Part shown: positions 33,398 through 36,826 of the stretch, in pieces | How positions within the stretch are numbered: the stretch's first letter is position 1 | How the letters are laid out: each line of letters opens with the position of its first letter | From: Parachlamydiales bacterium | GTDB taxonomy: Bacteria > Chlamydiota > Chlamydiia > Chlamydiales > Parachlamydiaceae | Direction of reading: 5' to 3' | Assembly: GCA_020051235.1 (NCBI GenBank) | Contig: JAGVJG010000062.1 | Coordinates: 1-36,826, forward strand | Length of the DNA stretch: 36,826 nt | Notes under the pieces: generated by a model | The model's input: only the letters and a program-made list of their open reading frames with translations | Database searches by the model: none | What the model was told of the DNA's origin: nothing | Translations under genes and position numbers: made by a program

Positions 33398-34390
33398 ATG
33401 CGCATTGGCTTTCTGGGAACAGGGGCTTGGGGTTTTTGCCTCGCCCTACTCCTTGCCCGTAAAGGATATAAGGTTTTATCGTGGACCCGCGATAAAAACC
33501 TCTGTCAAAATTTAAACGACTTTCACGAACATCCTAACCTTTCTGGCATCATCCCTAATGAAAATATGCGGTTTACCTCTTCTCTTGAAGAGGTCCTTTC
33601 ATTTGGAGAAGTTATCGTTGAGTCAGTTACGACAAAAGGGCTCAGGTCGGTTCTCAATCAATTTCCAAAAGACTTTGATAAACTTATCATTCTGACTTCT
33701 AAAGGGATCGAACAAGGATCCGGCTTAACTTTACCTGAAGTAACCCTTGAAATTCTCGGAGAGAAAGCCAGAGACAAAATTGCTTTATTATCCGGGCCTA
33801 GCTTTGCAAACGAAGTATGCCGCAACTTGCCTACTTCGGTTGTTTCGTCCGCTTTTGATCCTGAAACGATGAAGAAGGCGAGCGAAATCTTTACGACTGA
33901 TACCTTTAGAGTTTATCCAAACGACGATCCTATTGGAGTTTCATACGGCGGCGCCTTAAAAAATATTATCGCCATTGCAGCCGGGATTTCGGATGGATTA
34001 AACCTAGGTTATTCATCTAAAGCGGCTTTGATCACACGGGGCCTTCATGAAATGAGAAAGCTAGCTCTGGCACGTGGTTGTAAAGCAGAAACAATCAATG
34101 GTTTATCGGGACTGGGCGATGTGGTCTTAACAGCCAGTTCTTTGATTTCCCGTAATTTTAAATTTGGCCACCTCATTGCGCAAGGGGTTGATCCTGAAGA
34201 AGCTCGCAAACAAATCGGCATGGTTGTAGAAGGTGCATACACTGCAAAATCGGCATTAGAGCTTGCTCGTTCCTTAGGTATTGATATGCCTATCGCGGAA
34301 ATAGTCTATCGTATTATTTATGAGAAGATGAAGCCTCATGAGGCGGTTAAATCGCTCATGGTAAGGACCATTAAAGAGGAGCACCTTTGA
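33398..34390 (+). CDS. gpsA: Glycerol-3-phosphate dehydrogenase [NAD(P)+]
   Basis: I start at the ATG at 33398 so the protein opens with MRIGFLGTGAWG, the usual NAD-binding N-terminus; a GTG 18 bases upstream would add six unlikely residues. Further motifs are ILTSKGIEQ, LLSGPSFANEV, YGGALKNIIAIAAGISDGL with the catalytic lysine, and GLSGLGDVVLTASS. It reduces dihydroxyacetone phosphate to glycerol 3-phosphate for phospholipid synthesis. Length (330) is normal. It is 25 bases after the metallopeptidase and overlaps nnrDE by 4 bases. Confidence 0.95.
   Translation: MRIGFLGTGAWGFCLALLLARKGYKVLSWTRDKNLCQNLNDFHEHPNLSGIIPNENMRFTSSLEEVLSFGEVIVESVTTKGLRSVLNQFPKDFDKLIILTSKGIEQGSGLTLPEVTLEILGEKARDKIALLSGPSFANEVCRNLPTSVVSSAFDPETMKKASEIFTTDTFRVYPNDDPIGVSYGGALKNIIAIAAGISDGLNLGYSSKAALITRGLHEMRKLALARGCKAETINGLSGLGDVVLTASSLISRNFKFGHLIAQGVDPEEARKQIGMVVEGAYTAKSALELARSLGIDMPIAEIVYRIIYEKMKPHEAVKSLMVRTIKEEHL
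34375..34381 (+). promoter_or_regulatory. Ribosome-binding site that fixes the TTG start of the NAD(P)HX repair gene
   Basis: AGAGGAG lies within the end of gpsA, 5 bases before the TTG at 34387. It supports the unusual start codon over the first internal ATG. Confidence 0.7.
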
Positions 34391-35880
34391 AAGTCGTATC
34401 GCCTTCGCGAATGACTTATCTCGAAAGTGAAGCGTATCGTGACGGATCTTCCCCCGTCGATTTTATGGAAGAAGCGGGATCTGGCGTTGCGCTTGTTGCA
34501 CACGAGTTTGTCGAACGCTACGGGTTATCCCGAAACATTATTCTTTTATGCGGCAAAGGAAACAACGCCGGCGATGCCTATGTTGCAGGCATTCATTTAC
34601 TCCATCTTGAATATTCCGTTCATGCTTTACAAGTACACCCTCTTTTAGACACTTCAGAACTTACCCAAAAAAATGCGGAACGCTTTCTAAATGAAGGCGG
34701 CCACATTAAAGAAATAAAGACGGAAGAAGACATTGAATTTCCTGAATCAGGATTAATTCTTGATGGCCTCTTTGGAACGGGTTTTAAAGGGGAAGTCAAA
34801 GATCCCTATGCTTTTGTGATCAATGCAGCCAATGATTCCGGGCTTATAATTATTGGCATTGATATCCCATCAGGATTGAATGGAGAAACAGGAGAAGCTT
34901 CAACACCTACAATTGTTGCTACACAAACAGCCACACTGGGTCTCCCCAAAACCGGTTTTTTCTTACGAGATGGTTGGGATCATGTAGGTGCCCTTCAATT
35001 TATTGATTTTGGTCTACCCGCTGAATACATCGAAGAGATAGAGCCTGATTTTGAGCTATTGACCGCAGACATGTTAATCCCGCTAATGCCTGAAATGAAT
35101 AGAACTCGGCATAAATATGAAGCAGGGTTGGTTGTAGGTATTGGAGGACCCATGCAGGGTGCTTCACTACTAAGTTCGATTGCTGCTTTAAGATCGGGTG
35201 CCGGCATTGTAAAGCTGTATGTTCCTGATTCTGTAGAATATAGCGCTCTTCCCTTAGAAATTATTCACATACCTTTAGATCCAAAAAATCTAAAAAGCCT
35301 TCTACGAGATATCAATAAAGCCGGATGTTGTTTTATTGGACCCGGCCTCGGCACTTCTCCTGACGCGAGAAAATTACTAAAAAGTATTTTGCCAGAGATT
35401 GAAGTCCCGACGGTGCTTGATGCCGATGCTTTAAACATCATTTCAGAAACGCCTCTTCCTCTTCCTCCAAAGACCATACTAACTCCTCATCGAGGTGAGC
35501 TTGAACGGCTACTAAAACTTCCTAAAGAACAAAAAGTAACGCTCGATTTTTTAAAAGTCTGTCAAGCCTATGCCGAAGAGTTGCAAGTGACACTCGTCAT
35601 GAAAGGGGCGCCTACATTTATTTTCCATCCTAATAAAACGATTCATGTTAATTCAACGGGCGATCCAGGCATGGCGACTGCAGGTGCAGGCGATGTTTTA
35701 ACCGGACTTATTGCTGGATTGCTCGCACAAAAGCTACAGCCCGAAGATGCCGCTTATTTGGGTACTTTTTTACACGGACTTGCAGGCGAGCATGCTTCTC
35801 AAGAGAAAACGCCTTATTGCATGATCGCTTCCGATTTACTTGAGTACTTCCCCGCTGCTTTTGCATTTGAGACGGCCTAA
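34387..35880 (+). CDS. nnr: Bifunctional NAD(P)H-hydrate epimerase/dehydratase
   Basis: The N-terminal half is the epimerase (YjeF-N): VVSPSRMTYLESEAY, FMEEAGSGVA and LCGKGNNAGDAYVAGIHLL. The C-terminal half is the ADP-dependent dehydratase: VVGIGGPMQGA, GPGLGTSPDARK, VLDADALNII, TPHRGELERLL, and GDPGMATAGAGDVLTGL near residue 425. Together they repair hydrated NADH and NADPH. The 497-residue length fits the fused form. The TTG start gives the usual N-terminus and is backed by a strong ribosome-binding site. It shares 4 bases with gpsA and one base with the next gene. Confidence 0.95.
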   Translation: MKVVSPSRMTYLESEAYRDGSSPVDFMEEAGSGVALVAHEFVERYGLSRNIILLCGKGNNAGDAYVAGIHLLHLEYSVHALQVHPLLDTSELTQKNAERFLNEGGHIKEIKTEEDIEFPESGLILDGLFGTGFKGEVKDPYAFVINAANDSGLIIIGIDIPSGLNGETGEASTPTIVATQTATLGLPKTGFFLRDGWDHVGALQFIDFGLPAEYIEEIEPDFELLTADMLIPLMPEMNRTRHKYEAGLVVGIGGPMQGASLLSSIAALRSGAGIVKLYVPDSVEYSALPLEIIHIPLDPKNLKSLLRDINKAGCCFIGPGLGTSPDARKLLKSILPEIEVPTVLDADALNIISETPLPLPPKTILTPHRGELERLLKLPKEQKVTLDFLKVCQAYAEELQVTLVMKGAPTFIFHPNKTIHVNSTGDPGMATAGAGDVLTGLIAGLLAQKLQPEDAAYLGTFLHGLAGEHASQEKTPYCMIASDLLEYFPAAFAFETA

Positions 35881-36545
35881 TGAAAATTGATTCTGTTAAT
35901 ATCATCAATTTAAAGCGACGAACCGATCGAAAAGCGCATGTCGAGAAAATGCTTCAGTCTTATCTCATAGACACACCAAAAGTGGAGTTTTTTGAGGCTT
36001 GCGAACCACGCGAAGCGGGAAAATGGCCTTCAATAGGAGCCAAAGGTTGTTTTGAAAGCCATTTAAATGTGCTAAAAAAAGCTGATGAAACTAACGCAGA
36101 AGCTGCCCTCATTTTAGAAGATGATGCGTTGTTCAATAATGATTGGAATACCGAATTTCCAAAACTCCTTTTGCGCATACAAAACGAGGATTTTATATTT
36201 GTTGGACATCAACTTCCTCCGCTTGAGGGTGAGCTAAGAATAATTCCCGGTGATGAATCCCTTAATACTCACTGTTATATAGTAAAGAATAGAGTGTTAG
36301 AGCCGCTAATTGCCTTTCTAGAAGAAGTTAAGGAGCGAGAAGAGGGACATCCCCTCGGGGGGCCTCAACATTACGACGGAGCCATTAAAACATTCTTCGA
36401 TCAGAATGTGAATTTTCATGCGGGCCGCGCGTCCAAGAGTTTGTGCAGTCAGTATAGCAATACCAGCGATGTTACCCCAAGTTGGATGGATCGATTCCCT
36501 ATCCGACTCTTCACTAATTTCTACAGAAAGTTTCTAAAGGGTTAA
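35880..36545 (+). CDS. Family 25 glycosyltransferase, LOS/LPS type
   Basis: The 221-residue protein has the GT25 pattern: VNIINLKRRTDRKAHVEKM at the N-terminus, KGCFESHLNVLKKA, and AALILEDDALF with the acidic metal-binding residues. Family members such as LgtB and LpsA add galactose to lipooligosaccharide. Together with waaF and the GT2 gene it suggests several sugar-addition steps on surface glycolipids. The ATG shares a base with the previous stop (TAATG). Soon after the stop begins the right copy of the multi-hairpin repeat. Confidence 0.85.
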   Translation: MKIDSVNIINLKRRTDRKAHVEKMLQSYLIDTPKVEFFEACEPREAGKWPSIGAKGCFESHLNVLKKADETNAEAALILEDDALFNNDWNTEFPKLLLRIQNEDFIFVGHQLPPLEGELRIIPGDESLNTHCYIVKNRVLEPLIAFLEEVKEREEGHPLGGPQHYDGAIKTFFDQNVNFHAGRASKSLCSQYSNTSDVTPSWMDRFPIRLFTNFYRKFLKG

Positions 36546-36567
36546 TTCTAATTTACTGTCACGGCGT

Positions 36568-36826
36568 TCATTAGAGTTTCTACTCGAGATTCGTCAAAAA
36601 ATGCTGACGCATTTTCCGACCCATACACTTGTCGGGGCTCCGCCCCCGCTCCCCAAGGCCATTTCTGACGTGCCCAAATCGCGTATATCGCCAAGGGCTC
36701 TCGCTCGAACGTGCCTACGCACGTCCATCGCTCACATACGCAATTTTGGCTACGCCATAAATGGCTCGGGGCGGAGCTGTCGCTCCGCATAAACCCGCCC
36801 TTGAAGGGCGGCCACATTGCGGCAGG
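36568..36826 (-). repeat. GC-rich multi-hairpin dispersed repeat, right copy (inverted, cut by window end)
   Basis: Reading the minus strand, this follows the same order of conserved blocks as 16933-17248, including GAGCCATTTATGGCG, GAGCGATGG, GAGCGAGAG, GAAATGGCCTTGGGGAG and the terminator-like hairpin. The hairpin at 36795-36811 has the same stem as in the left copy. Those at 36771-36788 and 36709-36724 occupy the positions of left-copy hairpins but have different arm sequences that still pair perfectly. The last 12 bases equal the outer end of the left copy, so the edge of the element is probably at or just past the window end. It follows the GT25 gene within 25 bases. Confidence 0.85.

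Noticed and set aside
36548..36817. Open frame of 89 codons in the right repeat
   Set aside because: It is part of the inverted repeat copy. Only a short stretch near SENASAFFD agrees with the left copy in frame, which the conserved DNA block explains.

Overview
The window looks like a chromosomal segment from a member of the Chlamydiota, most likely an environmental (Parachlamydiales-type) lineage rather than Chlamydia itself. The grounds are: a 715-residue GreA with a very long N-terminal extension, as known from chlamydiae; a UDP-sugar pyrophosphorylase gene beside gpsA, as I remember from Chlamydia (CT715/CT714); proteins with two close membrane segments plus a coiled coil, like inclusion-membrane proteins; a lysine-rich histone-H1-like tail; and AT-rich DNA with short intergenic gaps. 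This is inference from gene content; no rRNA or other marker is present, and I found no tRNA, CRISPR or transposase.

Layout. 1-3005 holds a left-truncated SAM methyltransferase, a GT-A-like glycosyltransferase with a signal peptide, and two poorly understood proteins. 3037-4392 is an exported multicopper oxidase. 4376-8168 (minus) is a tight three-gene operon of unknown function. 8302-10767 (plus) encodes three small membrane-anchored proteins (DUF948-like, YtxH-like, and YtxH-like with a histone-like tail) and an AI-2E/PerM transporter. 10762-12123 (minus) is an Inc-like coiled-coil membrane protein. 12171-13827 (plus) holds three tandem copies of an unrecognised four-cysteine domain in two genes. 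A SulP transporter, an RNB ribonuclease, an HdeD-like protein and an ABC exporter follow to 19770.

19897-25544 holds a secreted phospholipase-C-like protein, the minus-strand operon greA-rdgB-NYN RNase-coiled-coil protein, and a small hypothetical divergent from greA. 25526-32186 is rich in envelope sugar genes (two related glycosyltransferases, a WaaE-like GT2, waaF, a UDP-sugar pyrophosphorylase) with mutY and a bcp-type peroxiredoxin between them. 32284-36545 carries a protealysin-like M4 metallopeptidase, gpsA, nnrDE and a GT25 glycosyltransferase.

The most unusual element is a roughly 300-bp GC-rich repeat with two inverted copies, 16933-17248 and 36568-36826 (the second runs off the window). 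The copies share short conserved blocks. At least two hairpins lie at matching positions with different arm sequences that still pair, so the fold appears to be preserved. Their open reading frames do not agree, so the repeat is probably not coding. Other notable points: all five convergent gene pairs overlap at their 3' ends, and several genes have a strong -10 box so close to the ATG that little or no 5' leader is expected.
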